Positions 61,552 through 64,000 of a DNA stretch of 64,000 nucleotides are shown piece after piece. Source of the stretch: Owenia fusiformis (lineage: Eukaryota; Annelida; Polychaeta; Sabellida; Oweniidae); assembly GCA_903813345.2 (NCBI GenBank), contig CAIIXF020000002.1, positions 35,348,609 to 35,412,608 of the forward strand, read 5' to 3'. The notes under the pieces were generated by a model. That model was not told the origin of the DNA and made no database searches. It was given only the letters and a program-made list of their open reading frames with translations. The first letter of the stretch is position 1, and each line of letters opens with the position of its first letter. The translations under genes were made by a program, and so were the position numbers.

Positions 61552-64000
61552 CTGTAATCATAATGTAAAATATCAGATTACATGTAATACACCACACTGT
61601 TGTTACAAGGCTAGTGGGGTCTGTTATACCAAATACACCTGTTATTAAATGTAAAATATCAGATTACATGTTATACACCAAACTGTTGTGACAAGGCTAG
61701 TTGGGTCTGTTATACCAAATACACCTGTAATCATAATGTAAATATCAGATTACATGTAATACACCACGCTGTTGTGACAAGGCTAGTTGGGTCTGTTATA
61801 CCAAATACACCTGTAATCATAATGTAAATATCAGATTACATGTAATACACCACGCTGTTGTGACAAGGCTAGTGGGGTCTGTTATACCAAATACACCTGT
61901 AATCATAATGTAAATATCAGATTACAGGTAATACACCACACTGTTGTGACAAGGCTAGTGGAGTCTGTTATACCAAATACACCTGTAATAATAATGTAAA
62001 ATATCAGATTACATGTAATACACCACACTGTTGTGAAAAGGCTAGTTGGGTCTGTTATACCAAATACACCTGTAATCATAATGTAAAATATCAGATTACA
62101 TGTAATACACCACACTGTTGTGAAAAGGCTAGTTGGGTCTGTTATACCAAATACACCTGTAATCATAATGTAAATATCAGATTACATGTGATACACCATA
62201 CTGTTGTGACAAGGCTAGTCCGGTCAGTTATACCAAATACACCTGTAATCATAATGTAAAATATCAGATTACATGTAATACACCACACTGTTGTGACAAG
62301 GCTAGTGGGGTCAGTTATACCAAATACACCTGTAATAATAATGTAAAATATCAGATTACATGTAATACACCACACTGTTGTGACAAGGCTAGTGGGGTCA
62401 GTTATACCAAATACACCTGTAATAATAATTTAAAATATCAGATTACATGTAATACACCACACTGTTGTGACAAGGCTAGTGGGGTCAGTTATACCAAATA
62501 CACCTGTAATCATAATGTAAAATATCAGATTACAGGTAATACACCACACTGTTGTGACAAGGCTAGTGGAGTCTGTTATACCAAATACACCTGTAATAAT
62601 AATGTAAAATATCAGATTACATGTAATACACCACACTGTTGTGAAAAGGCTAGTTGGGTCTGTTATACCAAATACACCTGTAATCATAATGTAAAATATC
62701 AGATTACATGTAATACACCACACTGTTGTGAAAAGGCTAGTGGAGTCAGTTATACCAAATACACCTGTAATAATAATGTAAAATATCAGATTACATGTAA
62801 TACACCACACTGTTGTGACAAGGCTAGTTGGGTCTGTTATACCAAATACACCTGTAATCATAATGTAAATATCAGATTACATGTAATACACCACACTGTT
62901 GTGAAAAGGCTAGTTGGGTCTGTTATACCAAATACACCTGTAATCATAATGTAAATATCAGATTACAGGTAATACACCACACTGTTGTGACAAGGCTAGT
63001 GGAGTCTGTTATACCAAATACACCTGTAATCATAATGTAAATATCAGATTACAGGTAATACACCACACTGTTGTGACAAGGCTAGTGGAGTCTGTTATAC
63101 CAAATACACCTGTAATCATAATGTAAATATCAGATTACAGGTAATACACCACACTGTTGTGACAAGGCTAGTGGAGTCTGTTATACCAAATACACCTGTA
63201 ATCATAATGTAAAATATCAGATTACATGTAATACACCACACTGTTGTGACAAGGCTAGTGGGGTCTGTTATACCAAATACACCTGTAATCATAATGTAAA
63301 ATATCAGATTACATGTTATACACCACCCTGTTGTGACAAGGCTAGTGGGGTCTGTTATACCAAATACACCTGTAATCATAATGTAAAATATCAGATTACA
63401 TGTAATACACCACACTGTTGTGACAAGGCTAGTGGGGTCTGTTATACCAAATACACCTGTTATTAAATGTAAAATATCAGATTACATGTTATACACCAAA
63501 CTGTTGTGACAAGGCTAGTGGGGTCTGTTATACCAAATACACCTGTAATCATAATGTAAAATATCAGATTACATGTAATACACCACACTGTTGTGACAAG
63601 GCTAGTGGGGTCTGTTATACCAAATACACCTGTAATTAAATGTAAAATATCAGATTACATGTAATACACCACACTGTTGTGACAAGGCTAGTGGGGTCTG
63701 TTATATCAAATACACCTGTAATCATAATGTAAAATATCAGATTACATGTAATACACCACACTGTTGTGACAAGGCTAGTGGGATATGGTATACCAAATAC
63801 ACCTGTAATTAAATGTAAAATATCAGATTACATGTAATACACCACACTGTTGTGACAAGGCTAGTGGGGTCTGTTATACCAAATACACCTGTAATCATAA
63901 TGTAAAATATCAGATTACATGTAATACACCACACTGTTGTGACAAGGCTAGTGGGGTCTGTTATACCAAATACACCTGTAATCATAATGAAAAATATCAG
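61503..64000. repeat. 87-bp minisatellite built from the DUF3504 exon 5' edge and acceptor, about 28 copies
   Basis: On the minus strand each unit has about 38 intron bases (ending ATTATGATTACAG) followed by the first 49 bases of the exon (GTGTATTTGGTATAACAGAC, CCAACTAGCCTTGTCACAAC, AGTGTGGTG). The array runs off the right edge. 87 is 29 codons, so long minus-strand frames of GVFGITDPTSLVTTVW type stay open. Some 86-base copies break them. Confidence 0.95.

Noticed and set aside
61903-63415. Minus-strand ORFs of GVFGITDPTSLVTTVWCITCNL repeats
   Set aside because: Each unit includes intron and acceptor sequence, so these frames are not ordinary coding sequence. They are kept only as a splicing question in the findings.

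Overview
The window is animal nuclear DNA: AT-rich, with GT-AG introns, AATAAA signals, satellites, MITEs and a LINE 3' end. Helitron-like repeats with CCGTCCGTCC and AAAATGGCGGCC modules make a lophotrochozoan, probably a mollusc, most likely. This assignment is an inference. A 500-N scaffold gap lies at 25001-25500.

Region 1 (1-23.6 kb, + strand) is one complex zinc-finger locus. A constant exon ends at 152 with a phase-1 splice donor. It is followed by twelve intact alternative 3'-terminal exons, A to L here: 4199, 5130, 5993, 6930, 9299, 10998, 14415, 15381, 16492, 18680, 21795 and 22674. A decayed thirteenth lies at 12163-13490. Each has its own acceptor, the same phase-1 frame that rebuilds a codon with the G left by the constant exon (usually Gly), a different zinc-finger module, and its own stop. 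The layout resembles the lola and mod(mdg4) loci of Drosophila: one shared N-terminal part and many interchangeable DNA-binding C-termini. Minisatellites fill the spaces between exons.

Region 2 (24-31 kb) holds a minus-strand LINE 3' fragment running into the gap, a minus-strand N-terminal exon (25940-26327) paralogous to the first exon of the 51-55 kb gene, and an inverted-repeat structure (28896-30797) with ATGGCGG-type first-exon candidates on both arms.

Region 3 (33.9-50.7 kb, - strand) is a complete pirin gene (PIR). Ten coding exons can be joined without a frame break, including two upstream exons that would add a hydrophobic N-terminal segment. Its introns carry satellites, Helitron/HINE-like elements, a mariner remnant and a decayed zinc-finger relic.

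Region 4 (51.3-55.3 kb, + strand) is a compact C2H2 zinc-finger gene, head to head with pirin. Region 5 (60.5-64 kb, - strand) is the 3' end of a gene for a DUF3504 (ZMYM/QRICH1/KCTD1-type, Crypton-derived) protein, whose penultimate exon is preceded by about 2.4 kb of satellite.

A theme across the window is that several minisatellites are built from exon edges. Pirin exon 5 with its splice donor, pirin exon 7 with its acceptor, the DUF3504 exon with its acceptor, the DUF3504 last exon, and an alternative zinc-finger exon have each been tandemly amplified next to the functional copy.
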